In this document: in pieces, positions 35,663 to 45,185 of the stretch
How positions within the stretch are numbered: the stretch's first letter is position 1
Layout: the number at the start of each line of letters is the position of its first letter
Source of the DNA: Blautia parvula
Lineage (GTDB): Bacteria > Bacillota > Clostridia > Lachnospirales > Lachnospiraceae
Assembly: GCF_020215665.1 (NCBI RefSeq)
Contig: NZ_CP084061.1
Location: 6,112,501-6,176,500, forward strand
DNA: 64,000 nt
Reading direction: 5' to 3'
Made by a program: the position numbers and the translations under genes
Notes under the pieces: generated by a model
Seen by the model: only the letters and a program-made list of their open reading frames with translations
What the model was told of the DNA's origin: nothing
The model's database searches: none

Positions 35663-36958
35663 ATGAAAAAACGGGCAGTTGCCATACTTCTTGCAGCGAC
35701 AGTGGTATCTACTATGATATCCGGCTGTGGAAATGCAAAGGAACGGGTGAATAAAGACGGAGAGTCTGTGATCACCATCTGGAGTCCCAGTGACGAACCG
35801 GCCATTGAAGAGTGGTGGGAAGAAAAAATCAATGCTTTTAATGCGGAGCACAAGGGAGAAATCCATCTGAAAAGGGAAGCTATTGTTCGTGCGGATTCCT
35901 ATGCTTATGAGGACAAGGTAAACGCGGCGATTACCTCCAAGGACCTGCCGGATATCCTGTATGTGGACGGACCGACGGTTTCCGTATACGCGGCCAATGA
36001 TATTATTATCCCCTTGGATGATATGTTTGCAAAAGAGGACTGGGATGACTTTCTGGATTCCACTAAAAATCAGGGTACTTACGATGGGAAAATCTACGCC
36101 ATCGGCGCAACAGAAAGTTCCGTAGCCCTCTATTACAACCGGGATATGCTTGACGAGGCAGGGATTAAGGCACCGGATAAGCTGGAGGATGCCTGGACCT
36201 GGTCCGAGTTTGCGGATGTAGCCGGGAAGCTTACAAAAGACGGTGTGATGGGCACCAACATCATTATGGATAAAGGGGAAGGTCTTCCTTATGTGCTGGA
36301 GCAGTTCTGGATCTCCAACGGCACGGATTTTGTCAGTGAGGACGGCAGCAAAGCGGATGGCTATATCAACAGCCAGGCCGGTGTGGAGGCAGCCACGTTT
36401 CTGAATGAACTGATTCAGAACGGATATGCCAATCTGGACCCCATCCAGAAGGAATTCCACAACGGAAGGGCAGCCACAATGCTGGGAGGCTCCTGGGAAG
36501 TCGCTACACTGGAAAAGGATTATCCGGATCTGAATTGGGGAGTTACTTATTTCCCCGTTGCGGACAAGGGTGGAACACCTACTTCTCCCACAGGTGACTG
36601 GGCAGCAGCCGTGACCAGGGATACACAGGACAGAGAGGCAGTGCAGGAGGTTATGAATTACCTGTTCTCAGAGGACAATGTGACCACCTACGCCAAGGCA
36701 ATCTCGAAACCGCCCACAAGACAGTCAAGCTACGAAGTGCTCACAGAGTATAACGAATACCCACGCTCTCTTTTTAAAGAGCAGCTTATGGAGACAGGAC
36801 ATCCAAGGCCGAGAACGCCTTCCTACAGTGTGCTCTCCGCAGGATTTTCAGAGGCCATGGTGAACATTTTCACAGGTGTGGACCCGAAAGAAGCGCTTGA
36901 TAAGGTGGCGGAAGATACGGATAAGGATTACAACAAGTATTATGCGGATGAAGATTGA
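35663..36958 (+). CDS. Sugar ABC transporter substrate-binding lipoprotein
   Basis: 431 aa. Signal peptide with lipobox MISGC (Cys about residue 22) anchors it outside the membrane. Family 1 extracellular solute-binding protein fold (VITIWSPSDEPAIEEWW, LPDILYVDGPTVSVYA, TMLGGSWEVATLEKDYPDLNWG). It follows the GH32 gene by 25 nt and precedes two permeases, so the ligand is probably sucrose or a short fructan. No ATPase gene is in the operon, so a shared MsmK-type ATPase is expected elsewhere. Confidence 0.88.
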   Translation: MKKRAVAILLAATVVSTMISGCGNAKERVNKDGESVITIWSPSDEPAIEEWWEEKINAFNAEHKGEIHLKREAIVRADSYAYEDKVNAAITSKDLPDILYVDGPTVSVYAANDIIIPLDDMFAKEDWDDFLDSTKNQGTYDGKIYAIGATESSVALYYNRDMLDEAGIKAPDKLEDAWTWSEFADVAGKLTKDGVMGTNIIMDKGEGLPYVLEQFWISNGTDFVSEDGSKADGYINSQAGVEAATFLNELIQNGYANLDPIQKEFHNGRAATMLGGSWEVATLEKDYPDLNWGVTYFPVADKGGTPTSPTGDWAAAVTRDTQDREAVQEVMNYLFSEDNVTTYAKAISKPPTRQSSYEVLTEYNEYPRSLFKEQLMETGHPRPRTPSYSVLSAGFSEAMVNIFTGVDPKEALDKVAEDTDKDYNKYYADED

Positions 36959-36977
36959 TCCGGGGAGGAGGAGAAAG

Positions 36978-37862
36978 ATGGAAAAAGCCATTAACAAACG
37001 CAGTGAAAAGAAAGCAGCATACCTGTTTGTCATTCCGGCAGTGATCCTGCTGGCGGCATTTCTGATATATCCTGCACTGCAGACAGTCAGATATGCCTTT
37101 ACCGATTACAATATTATGAGGCCCGACCATATTAAGTTCTGTGGATTTAACAACTTTACAGAGCTGTTTGGGGACGGGGATTTCTGGAAGGCGGTTACCA
37201 ATACTCTTTATTTTACCGCGCTGGTCGTACCCTTTCAGACGGTTCTGGCACTGGCGCTGGCCATGCTCATATCGTCCAAAAGAAAAGGTGTCTCCATTTT
37301 CCGAGCAGCATATTTCAGCCCTCAGGTCACCTCCATGGTTGTTGTGGCGATTCTCTGGACCGTGCTCTACAACTCTAACCCGGACAGCGGACTTTTAAAT
37401 GCACTGTTGGTAAAACTGGGAATGGAGCCCTGCGGATTCCTGAATGATCCAAAGACATCCATGAACTCCATTATCTTCATGTCAGCATGGCAGGGAGCCG
37501 GTTACCAGATGATGATCTTTTTAGCCGGGCTTCAGGGTATTCCGAAAGAACAGTATGAGGCAGCCTCCATTGACGGTGCAGGCAGATTAAAAAGCTTCCT
37601 CTATGTCACCCTGCCGGATCTGAAAAATGTGATCAAATATGTGATCATGATCACAGTCATCCAGGCAATGAAACTGTTCACACAGCCATATGTCATGACA
37701 AAAGGCGGCCCCCAGAATTCTACCAGGACCATGGTATATTACGTGTATGAACAGGGCTTCCAGAAGCGTAACTTCGGATATGCCTGTGCAGTGGCTGCAG
37801 TTTTCTTCGTCATTGTGGTCATATTGTCACTGGGCATGAAGAAACTGATCAAAGCGGATTAG
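36978..37862 (+). CDS. Sugar ABC transporter permease (MsmF/UgpA type)
   Basis: 294-aa inner membrane subunit with about six helices. ATG 36978 follows GGAGGAGG; the frame extends upstream into the binding-protein gene. The ATPase-contact EAA loop reads EQYEAASIDGAGRLKSFLYVTLPDLK. It is part of the GH32 operon and pairs with the next permease. Confidence 0.92.
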   Translation: MEKAINKRSEKKAAYLFVIPAVILLAAFLIYPALQTVRYAFTDYNIMRPDHIKFCGFNNFTELFGDGDFWKAVTNTLYFTALVVPFQTVLALALAMLISSKRKGVSIFRAAYFSPQVTSMVVVAILWTVLYNSNPDSGLLNALLVKLGMEPCGFLNDPKTSMNSIIFMSAWQGAGYQMMIFLAGLQGIPKEQYEAASIDGAGRLKSFLYVTLPDLKNVIKYVIMITVIQAMKLFTQPYVMTKGGPQNSTRTMVYYVYEQGFQKRNFGYACAVAAVFFVIVVILSLGMKKLIKAD

Positions 37863-37878
37863 AAAGGAGCGGAAAACT

Positions 37879-38721
37879 ATGACACAGAAACAGAGAACCC
37901 GTCTGGGAAACGCAGTATTTTACATAGGGAATACACTGGTTGCGCTGATCTTCGTATCCCCTCTCATCTGGATGATATCCTCATCCCTGAAGCCGGAAGC
38001 AGGTATTTTTAAGGGACTGAATTCTCTGCGTACGTTTATACCCACGGGAGCGTCCCTGAGCAATTATCTGGAGGTGTTCCAGAGGATTGACATGTGGAAA
38101 TTTATCTGCAACAGTTTGTTTTATGTCTTTGTCATTGTGGTGCTGGATCTGTTTATCAACTCCATCTGCGGTTACGCGCTGGCAAAGTTTGAGTTTAAAG
38201 GGAAAAATCTTCTTCTGACGCTGGTGATCAGCCTTATGGTATTTCCTCCGGAGGCCATTATGCTTCCTATGTACAGGGAGATGGCTGACTTGGGATGGAT
38301 CAACCAGTGGGCAGCGCTTGTGGTTCCCTTTGTGGCAAAATGTTTCAGCATCTATATGTTCCGCCAGTTTTTCCTGGATGTGCCGAATGACCTTTTAGAG
38401 GCAGCAGCCATTGACGGATGCGGCCCGGTGAAAACCTTTTTCCGGATCGTCATGCCTATTTCAGGAACCGTGTATGCCACTGTGCTGATCCTTGATTTTG
38501 TAGCGCACTGGAACGACTTTATGTGGCCTCTGCTCGTGGTGACAGGTGAGGAAAAGAGAACTATCCAATTGGCGATTCAGACATTCTTTGGCTCCAAACC
38601 GATCAACTACGGACCGATCATGGCTTCGCTGACGATCTCGGCGATCCCCATGCTGATCATGTTCATTGTACTTCAGAAATACTATGTGGAGGGAATCGCT
38701 TCCACGGGTATTAAAGGATAA
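37879..38721 (+). CDS. Sugar ABC transporter permease (MsmG/UgpE type)
   Basis: 280-aa partner permease, about six helices. EAA loop: NDLLEAAAIDGCGPVKTFFRIVMPI. It ends in the usual YYVEGIASTGIKG. 16 nt after the previous permease, last gene of the fructan operon; no clear terminator follows before the next promoter. Confidence 0.92.
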   Translation: MTQKQRTRLGNAVFYIGNTLVALIFVSPLIWMISSSLKPEAGIFKGLNSLRTFIPTGASLSNYLEVFQRIDMWKFICNSLFYVFVIVVLDLFINSICGYALAKFEFKGKNLLLTLVISLMVFPPEAIMLPMYREMADLGWINQWAALVVPFVAKCFSIYMFRQFFLDVPNDLLEAAAIDGCGPVKTFFRIVMPISGTVYATVLILDFVAHWNDFMWPLLVVTGEEKRTIQLAIQTFFGSKPINYGPIMASLTISAIPMLIMFIVLQKYYVEGIASTGIKG

Positions 38722-38729
38722 GAAAATAT

Positions 38730-38758
38730 TTGCTGTTTCTCCGCCTGTCATATATAAT
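38730..38758 (+). promoter_or_regulatory. Promoter of the Xre gene
   Basis: -35 TTGCTG (38730-38735), 17 nt, consensus -10 TATAAT (38753-38758). Confidence 0.7.
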
Positions 38759-38795
38759 ATGGGAAGAAATATATCAGGCATGGGAGGAGGCAGAT

Positions 38796-39410
38796 ATGGA
38801 ATTTAACGAAAAGCTGCAGCAGCTCAGGAAACAGAATAATATGACACAGGAACAGCTTGCGGAGAAACTTTATGTGTCCAGAGCGGCTGTTTCCAAGTGG
38901 GAGAGCGGAAAGGGGTACCCGAATATTGAATCCCTGAAAGCCATATCAAAATTATTTTCTGTATCCATAGATGACTTGCTGTCCGGCAATGAGTTATTGA
39001 CCCTGGCGGAAACGGAAAACAGGACAAATATCAACACCATATACGGTTTGATGTTTGGAATATTGGATCTTGCTGTATTGATTTTTTTCATTCTTCCGCT
39101 TTTCGGTGAGCGTGAAGCGGATTATATCCATATGGTGACACTGCTTTCCAATACGACGATTCCCAGCGTTATCAAAACAGTTTATTATATTGTGCTCATA
39201 TCTATGGCGGCCTTTGGTGCTTTTGAGATATGGATACAGCGTTTTAAGGATGAGAGGAAAATGCAAATCTGCAGTACCTGTTCTATCTGGCTGCACGCGC
39301 TGACCATTTTGGTTTTTGCCGTGTCCCAGGAGCCTTATGTGACTGTACTCTTATTTATGCTGTTCATGGTTAAAGTGGTTTTGCTGATAAAGAAAAGCAG
39401 TATGAAATAG
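38796..39410 (+). CDS. Membrane-tethered Xre family regulator
   Basis: 204 aa from ATG 38796 (GGAGGAGG upstream). Residues 1-66 are a Cro/C1-type helix-turn-helix (LRKQNNMTQEQLAEKLYVSRAAVSKWESGKGYPNIESLKAISKLF). The remainder is about four membrane helices (IYGLMFGILDLAVLIFFILP, VYYIVLISMAAFGAFEIW, SIWLHALTILVFAV, VTVLLFMLFMVKVVLLI). DNA binding from the membrane suggests it senses a membrane or envelope signal. Common in Firmicutes, but its targets are unknown here. Confidence 0.85.
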   Translation: MEFNEKLQQLRKQNNMTQEQLAEKLYVSRAAVSKWESGKGYPNIESLKAISKLFSVSIDDLLSGNELLTLAETENRTNINTIYGLMFGILDLAVLIFFILPLFGEREADYIHMVTLLSNTTIPSVIKTVYYIVLISMAAFGAFEIWIQRFKDERKMQICSTCSIWLHALTILVFAVSQEPYVTVLLFMLFMVKVVLLIKKSSMK

Positions 39411-39424
39411 CCTGTAATACAGGG

Positions 39425-39462
39425 AAAAAGCCCGTGATACGAAAAGTATCATGGGCTTTTTT
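39425..39462 (+). terminator. Terminator after the Xre gene
   Basis: A 16-bp stem with one G-U (39425-39440 with 39446-39461), 5-nt loop and T6 tail. Confidence 0.92.
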
Positions 39463-39561
39463 GCGTTGTGACGACAGGTTTCTTGCTCTTTTGGGCATGA
39501 GAGGACAATAATACAGGTGCAGTCTGCAGAAAACTAGATTATAGAGAAAAGAGGAAAAACG

Positions 39562-40245
39562 ATGAGTACAAAAAATAAAAAGAAATTTATTTTAACAGTA
39601 GTTTTATTTATGTTGTTCGCAGCCTTCACTGTTCTTACTGCAAAAGTAGATGTAAAACCCATTGGGCCGAAAGAATCGGAAGTGGGCCTGGCATCGCTCA
39701 ATCAGTTCGTATTTCAATTGTCCGGAGTAAATCTTTTTTGGTATCATTTGACGGACTGGCTGGGTGTCATTGCCGTACTGACTGCTGTCGGATTTGCTGT
39801 TTTGGGAATGTATCAGCTTGTCAAAAGAAGGAGTTTATTTCAAGTTGACTATCGCATTTTGCTGCTTGGTGTTTATTATATTCTGGTTTCGGCGGTCTAT
39901 ATTTTATTTGAAAATTTTGTGATCAATTGGAGACCGGTTATTCTTCATAAAAGTCTGGAGGCATCCTATCCCTCATCCCATACAATGATCGTGATCTGCA
40001 TTATGGGTACAGCCATGATGCTGTTTCACCACCTGCTTGCAGGAAAAAAGATATGGTTACGGATCGCGGACGGCATTTCCCTCCTTTTAATGGGGGTGAC
40101 TGTGGCCGGAAGGCTGATATCCGGGGTTCACTGGTTTACAGACATTCTGGGCGGTTTGATACTTTCAGGTGCAATGCTTATGCTGTACAGTTCCATGGCG
40201 TCCTTTGCAGATGAGAAAAGAAAACGGCGCACACAAAAGGGGTAA
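39562..40245 (+). CDS. PAP2 family membrane phosphatase
   Basis: 227-aa membrane protein of about six helices, probably a lipid or undecaprenyl pyrophosphate phosphatase. The three phosphatase motifs are seen: a short NWRPVI for C1, SYPSSHTM for C2 (catalytic His) and GRLISGVHWFTDILGG for C3 (Arg, His, Asp). The ribosome binding site is AGAGGA. It stands alone between a terminator and the CapA promoter. Confidence 0.88.
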   Translation: MSTKNKKKFILTVVLFMLFAAFTVLTAKVDVKPIGPKESEVGLASLNQFVFQLSGVNLFWYHLTDWLGVIAVLTAVGFAVLGMYQLVKRRSLFQVDYRILLLGVYYILVSAVYILFENFVINWRPVILHKSLEASYPSSHTMIVICIMGTAMMLFHHLLAGKKIWLRIADGISLLLMGVTVAGRLISGVHWFTDILGGLILSGAMLMLYSSMASFADEKRKRRTQKG

Positions 40246-40289
40246 ACTTAAAAATAATGGAATAATTTGGTGTAGTATGTTGTAAAATA

Positions 40290-40318
40290 TAGACAATTCC
40301 TGTCAAACACAGTATAAT
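40290..40318 (+). promoter_or_regulatory. Promoter of the CapA-like gene
   Basis: -35 TAGACA (40290-40295), 17 nt, -10 TATAAT (40313-40318). Confidence 0.6.
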
Positions 40319-40432
40319 AAGATTATATTTTATTCCATGCAAAGAAATAACCTGCCGGATACGGCACGGCATTTACATAAAAGCGCCGCACCGGTTCCGA
40401 CAGAGAACAAGGGGAATCGAGGGGAGATACAC

Positions 40433-41716
40433 ATGGATGAACTGGAAGAGGCACGCAGAAAAGAGAGAGAAAAAGACAGGAAACGGGAAGCGCTCAGGCT
40501 GAAACGTGAAGAGGAACTGAAGAAAAAGTTTATACGCACAGGGATAATCGCCGCGGCTGTGCTCCTGTGTGTGATCTTGGGAGTGGTATCTGCAGTCCGG
40601 TATTCAAAGGAAAAAGCCGCCGCAGCCGCTGCGGAGAAAAAGAAGCAGCAGGAAGCAGCACTTGAAAAAGAACAGCAAGAAAATATCATAGATTTTCTGG
40701 CAGTGGGAGACAATATCGCCCATCTGGGCATGAGGGAATCCGGCATGAGAGAGTCAGGAGACTGGAACTATGATGCCATTTACCAGCCTGTGAAGGAAGA
40801 GGTGGAGGCGGCAGATCTGGCGCTGGTCACACAGGAGACGGTATTTGTGGAAAACCGTGAGGATATATCCGGTTATCCGGCTTTCGGAACACCGCCGGAA
40901 TTCGGTGACGCACTGGTGAATACAGGATTTGACGTGGTGGCCCATGCCACCAATCACATTCTGGACAAGGGGACGGATTCTGTTGCCTATACGATGAGAT
41001 GGTGGAAGGAAAAGCATCCGGACACCCAAATATTGGGCATCCATGAGAGTCAGGAGGACGCGGATACCGTCACGGTGGTGCAGTGTAAAGCCTTAAAACT
41101 GGCTATGCTTGACTACACCTACGGGCTGAACGATATCCCTCTTGCTGAGGATAAATCCTATATGATCGATGTCTTTGATGAAGGACAGGCCAGAGCGGAT
41201 ATCAAAAAGGCAAAGGAATTGGCAGATGTGGTCATTGTGGTCATGCATGTGGGGGAGGAATATGTGCAGGACGTGGATGAGCAGACAAGGCAGTGGGTGA
41301 ATTTGTTTCTGGAGGAGGGAGTGGACATTGTCATCGGTTCCCATCCCCATGTGATCCGTACCATGGAGACATTGACCGGTGAGGATGGACATAAAATGCT
41401 CGTCTATTATTCCCTGGGGAATTTTACCTCCACACAGAACGACCTGCCAAGCCTTCTGGGAGCCATGGCAAAGATCAGGATCAAAAAGGATGTAAAAACA
41501 GGAGCCATACAGATTCCGGAACATGAATTTATTCCGCTGCTCATGCACTATAATCATGACAGCCGTACCTATGGTATTTACAAGCTGGATGACTATACAC
41601 AGGAGCTGGCCGACCAGCATACAGCCAATGAGAGAAATCCGGGTGAGTTTTCCATTTCGTATTATAAGGACCTCTTTGCGCAGATCAAGGCAAAGGGGAA
41701 TGATGACGGAATTTGA
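40433..41716 (+). CDS. CapA-family (poly-gamma-glutamate synthesis type) membrane protein
   Basis: 427 aa from ATG 40433 with GGGGAG upstream; the longer frame (from 40337) lacks a start signal. A very charged N-terminus (about 1-35, RRKEREKDRKREALRLKREE) precedes one membrane helix (IIAAAVLLCVILGVVSAV). An Ala/Lys/Gln-rich linker leads to an outside PGA_cap metallophosphatase-like domain (FLAVGDNIAHLGM, VVAHATNHILDKG, VVIVVMHVGEEY, VIGSHPHVIR). These last motifs carry the expected metal-binding Asp, Asn, and His. No capB/C genes are nearby, so a role in gamma-glutamate polymers is uncertain. Confidence 0.85.
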   Translation: MDELEEARRKEREKDRKREALRLKREEELKKKFIRTGIIAAAVLLCVILGVVSAVRYSKEKAAAAAAEKKKQQEAALEKEQQENIIDFLAVGDNIAHLGMRESGMRESGDWNYDAIYQPVKEEVEAADLALVTQETVFVENREDISGYPAFGTPPEFGDALVNTGFDVVAHATNHILDKGTDSVAYTMRWWKEKHPDTQILGIHESQEDADTVTVVQCKALKLAMLDYTYGLNDIPLAEDKSYMIDVFDEGQARADIKKAKELADVVIVVMHVGEEYVQDVDEQTRQWVNLFLEEGVDIVIGSHPHVIRTMETLTGEDGHKMLVYYSLGNFTSTQNDLPSLLGAMAKIRIKKDVKTGAIQIPEHEFIPLLMHYNHDSRTYGIYKLDDYTQELADQHTANERNPGEFSISYYKDLFAQIKAKGNDDGI

Positions 41717-41768
41717 TGTATTGTGCAAAAAGTACAAAAAAACAAGAACATAATGTAAATTAATATGC

Positions 41769-41807
41769 AAAAAATCCAGAATGGCCTTGCTACTTCCGGA
41801 TTTTTTT
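41769..41807 (+). terminator. Terminator after the CapA-like gene
   Basis: A 13-bp stem with one mismatch (41769-41781 with 41794-41806) ending in T7. The next promoter overlaps it. Confidence 0.75.
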
Positions 41808-41815
41808 GCTATAAT
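41787..41815 (+). promoter_or_regulatory. Promoter of pfp, embedded in the preceding terminator
   Basis: -35 TTGCTA (41787-41792) lies in the terminator loop. The 17-nt spacer is the 3' arm and T-tract of the hairpin, and the -10 TATAAT (41810-41815) follows directly. Confidence 0.75.
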
Positions 41816-41855
41816 AGTCGTCAGTGGTAATGAAATACAAGGAGGACGAGGCAAA

Positions 41856-43103
41856 ATGGCAAAAAAAAGAAATATCATTGTAGGACAGTCAGGTGGACCC
41901 ACATCCGTTATCAACTCCAGTCTTGCAGGCGTATATAAAAACGCGATCGAGAGAGGCTTCGACAAGGTATACGGCATGCTTCACGGAATTCAGGGACTTT
42001 TGGACGAACAGTACGTAGACCTTTCCACACAGATTCATTCCGAGCTGGATATCGAGCTGCTGAAGAGAACACCGTCCGCATTCTTAGGTTCCTGCCGGTT
42101 TAAAATGCCGGAGATTCACGAAGATAAGACAATCTATGAAAAAATATTTGGGATTCTGAATAAGCTGGATATTTATGCGTTTATTTATATCGGCGGAAAT
42201 GACTCCATGGATACAATCAAGAAATTATCCGATTACGCAATTTTGACAGGACAGACCCAGAAGTTTCTGGGAGTGCCCAAGACTATTGACAATGATTTGG
42301 CTCTGACGGACCATACACCCGGTTTCGGAAGTGCTGCCAAATATATCGGAGCATCCACAAAAGAGGTGATCCGCGATGCACAAGGTCTGACATATAAGAA
42401 AAACATGATTACCATTATGGAGATCATGGGACGTAATGCCGGATGGCTGACCGGTGCCACAGCTCTTGCAAAGACAGAGGACTGTGACGGTCCGGATCTG
42501 ATCTATCTTCCGGAGGTTGCCTTTGATATTGAGCGGTTCTTACATAAAGTCAAAGAATTACTGAAGAAGAAATCTTCTATCGTCATCGCAGTCTCAGAGG
42601 GCATCAAACTGGCTGACGGCCGTTATGTATGTGAGCTTGGCAGCGTGGGAGATTATGTGGATGCATTCGGCCACAAGCAGCTTCAGGGAACCGCTACCTA
42701 CCTGGCTAATTTCCTGGCAGCGGAGTGCGGCTGTAAGACAAGGGCCGTTGAACTCTCCACACTCCAGAGAAGTGCTTCCCATATGGCATCCCGTGTGGAT
42801 ATTGATGAGGCATTTATGGTAGGCGGTGCTGCCGTGAAAGCCGCAGATGAGGGTGACACGGGCAAGATGGTAGTGATCGACCGCGTGTCCGACGACCCGT
42901 ACATGAGCGCCACTGGTATCTACGATGTACACAGGATCGCCAACGAAGAGAAACTGGTTCCGAGGGCATGGATGAACAAGGACGCCACTTATGTGACAAA
43001 AGATTTTGTGGATTATGTAAAACCGTTGATCCAGGGAGATTACCAGCCGATCATGGTAAACGGTCTGCCAAGACATCTTGTGCTGAAAATGAAACGGAAA
43101 TAG
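41856..43103 (+). CDS. pfp: Diphosphate-dependent 6-phosphofructokinase
   Basis: Converts fructose 6-phosphate to fructose 1,6-bisphosphate, using PPi in place of ATP. 415 aa from ATG 41856 (AAGGAGG upstream). GQSGGPTSVINSS opens the nucleotide/PPi fold. GGNDSMDT and PKTIDNDL are the diagnostic sites: ATP enzymes have GGDGS and P-G-TIDND, while the Lys of PKTIDND marks PPi-dependent enzymes. MEIMGRNAGWLT is the substrate Arg/Met region. The GGND in place of GGDD is a small departure. It stands alone with its own promoter and terminator, and matches the PPDK gene 12 kb away in PPi use. Confidence 0.88.
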   Translation: MAKKRNIIVGQSGGPTSVINSSLAGVYKNAIERGFDKVYGMLHGIQGLLDEQYVDLSTQIHSELDIELLKRTPSAFLGSCRFKMPEIHEDKTIYEKIFGILNKLDIYAFIYIGGNDSMDTIKKLSDYAILTGQTQKFLGVPKTIDNDLALTDHTPGFGSAAKYIGASTKEVIRDAQGLTYKKNMITIMEIMGRNAGWLTGATALAKTEDCDGPDLIYLPEVAFDIERFLHKVKELLKKKSSIVIAVSEGIKLADGRYVCELGSVGDYVDAFGHKQLQGTATYLANFLAAECGCKTRAVELSTLQRSASHMASRVDIDEAFMVGGAAVKAADEGDTGKMVVIDRVSDDPYMSATGIYDVHRIANEEKLVPRAWMNKDATYVTKDFVDYVKPLIQGDYQPIMVNGLPRHLVLKMKRK

Positions 43104-43149
43104 AACGGTTATTGATTTTGGGGAAAAGAGAAGGTATATGCATATAGAA

Positions 43150-43196
43150 ACCGGATGCGCCGGTGCTTGGGGAAGCATTGGCGCATCCGGTGTTTT
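43150..43196. terminator. Shared terminator of pfp and the sensor kinase gene
   Basis: A 19-bp stem (43150-43168 with 43173-43191, G-U pairs near the tip) and GGGG loop lies between two convergent genes. T/A-rich edges exist on both sides. Confidence 0.85.
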
Positions 43197-45030
43197 ATTC
43201 TGTTTTATTCTGTTCTGTACAGGGAAGAGCAGGCTTCTTTCCATAAGGAAGGGCAATATCGATCAGTGTTCCCTGTCCGGGAAAGCTGTCAATAGTAAGT
43301 CCGTATTCCTTTCCGTAATAGCTCTGAATCCGCTGCTGTACATTTCTGATGCCTATGGAGTGATTGGAGGAAGTGTCAGCAGGGAAGTCTATCTCTTTGT
43401 CAAGAGAATCCACTAACTCTTCCAATTCATTTTTTTCCATTCCCTGTCCATTGTCGGCGATGAGAAAGTGCAGGGTATTTCCTTCCAGGTTAGCGCTTAT
43501 GCTGATGTAACAGTTTTCTTCCCTTTCGGAAAAACCGTGTCCAATAGCATTTTCAACAAAGGGCTGCAGAATAAACGCGGGAATTTCAAGTCCCAGAAAT
43601 TCGTCGGGAATATCATAATCAAATGAAAATTTTCCGGGAAAACGTATATTTTGTATGGTCATATAGCGCCGGATCTGTAAGAGTTCCTCTTTTAAAAGAA
43701 CGATGGGAACCTTTTTCAGATTGTAGCGCAGCAGTTCGGACATACACATGGCAATGGTTTTGATCTCCGGGACATTGTGAATATCAGCCAGGGATTTGAT
43801 CACATTCAGGGTATTGTACAGAAAATGATGATTGATCTGTGCCTGCAGAACTTGGATGTGCATCTGCTGTTCATTCAGACGGCTTTGGTAGTTCTGCTGC
43901 AGACTCTGGGTCAGGCGGCTGTTCAGGCGGTTAAAGCTATGTACTACCTTCTGCAGTTCCTGGTTGGATATTCGACCCTCCACGGTTATGTCGCTGTAAT
44001 TGGAGGTATCCCTGGAATCGATTTTTTCGCAGAGCTGCCGGATGGAGCGGGTCAGACCTCTGGACAGTAGCGCGGCAAGTATCAGTCCCAGGAAGATTGC
44101 CAGGAGAAAAATACCGGCATAGTGGTACAGGTTGTTTCTGTATGCCTGAGTGATCAGAGAATTGTTCATAAAATGCACAATATGCCATCCGGTGGTTTTG
44201 TTATAACATCCGTTTATCATGTAGGAATCAGACCCTACATTTAATTTTTCAGTCCGTACAGAGCTCTCTTTTGTTATTTTCTGGTTGAAGTTCTGTATGG
44301 CCTTTTTCAGTTCAGGGGAAGCATCCTTTTCTACAAAATCCTTATCAGAGGAGTAGGCAAGGCCGCCGTCCGCATTGTAAATAAGCATAACATTATTCTG
44401 GGTCTGGGCAGAGTTTGCAATGTTTTCAACTGCGGAAAAATTGATACCCACATAGCAGGTCCCGATTTCCTTGAAAGTATAGCTGTCGTACAGGACTTTT
44501 ACCATGGGAAGGATACTTTTTTTTACGGTAGAGGACTGCTGTACAGGGGCAAAATACGTGTAGTAATCAGAATTCCGCGCAGTCCCTGCCCATTCGTCCA
44601 TGTGGTCCAGAATGGCGTACTGATCCTTCACATTTGGAATATTGTAATCAAAGGTATAGCCGTAACGGTTCTTGAACATACAGGTAGTGACATTGGAATT
44701 CAGCCGGTTGGCCTGTATGAGCTGGGAGGAGAACAGATAGCTGTCCTGGGAATAGCTGAGCAGATCGTCCTCGTAATTGGTGATCATAGCTTTCCGGATA
44801 TCTTTATTCAATATGTGCAGATCAGCAACCTTAGTGGCATCCTGAAGGAGGGTATCCAGGGTCAGGTCAGCCTGGGTGGTGATGGTGTCCATGGAGCGGC
44901 TGAAATCCTCCTGTACCTCATTGGAGGTTCTGTTCGCTGTGGCAATGCCCAGAATAATGGTAGGCAGAATAACAAGCAGAAGCGAAGAAAAGAATATCTG
45001 GGTTCTGTAAGAAAAATTTTGTAGTTTCAT
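43195..45030 (-). CDS. YesM-type sensor histidine kinase
   Basis: 611 aa. N-terminal helix (about 12-33), long extracellular sensor of dCACHE type (about 34-300), second helix (AGIFLLAIFLGLILAALLS), HAMP, then a His_kinase domain with QAQINHHFLYNTLNVI (phospho-His; the usual Pro before it is His here). The HATPase domain follows (ENAIGHGFSE, DNGQGM, GIGIRN-like SIGIRNVQQR). It is transcribed away from the UroD/ABC operon, whose fifth gene is a YesN-type response regulator, so the two form a split two-component pair. The sensor probably reads the ligand of that transporter, or the loaded binding protein. Confidence 0.92.
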   Translation of the reverse strand: MKLQNFSYRTQIFFSSLLLVILPTIILGIATANRTSNEVQEDFSRSMDTITTQADLTLDTLLQDATKVADLHILNKDIRKAMITNYEDDLLSYSQDSYLFSSQLIQANRLNSNVTTCMFKNRYGYTFDYNIPNVKDQYAILDHMDEWAGTARNSDYYTYFAPVQQSSTVKKSILPMVKVLYDSYTFKEIGTCYVGINFSAVENIANSAQTQNNVMLIYNADGGLAYSSDKDFVEKDASPELKKAIQNFNQKITKESSVRTEKLNVGSDSYMINGCYNKTTGWHIVHFMNNSLITQAYRNNLYHYAGIFLLAIFLGLILAALLSRGLTRSIRQLCEKIDSRDTSNYSDITVEGRISNQELQKVVHSFNRLNSRLTQSLQQNYQSRLNEQQMHIQVLQAQINHHFLYNTLNVIKSLADIHNVPEIKTIAMCMSELLRYNLKKVPIVLLKEELLQIRRYMTIQNIRFPGKFSFDYDIPDEFLGLEIPAFILQPFVENAIGHGFSEREENCYISISANLEGNTLHFLIADNGQGMEKNELEELVDSLDKEIDFPADTSSNHSIGIRNVQQRIQSYYGKEYGLTIDSFPGQGTLIDIALPYGKKPALPCTEQNKTE

Positions 45031-45141
45031 AAGGTCTCTCCTGTGATTGAATCTGTTGAAATTATAGAATGAAAAGCGGAGAAATACAAGAAGATAAGAA
45101 GAAATAGATAAAAATAGTGAGGGAAACTAAAAATAATTATA

Positions 45142-45170
45142 TATTTTACCTAAGAATACTCCTATTTTAC
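45142..45170 (+). promoter_or_regulatory. Direct repeats, candidate response-regulator site
   Basis: TATTTTAC occurs at 45142-45149 and again at 45163-45170, exactly 21 bp (two helical turns) apart, as expected for AraC-type DNA-binding domains. The sites lie just upstream of the operon promoter region. Confidence 0.5.
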
Positions 45171-45185
45171 GGACACCCACTTGAG

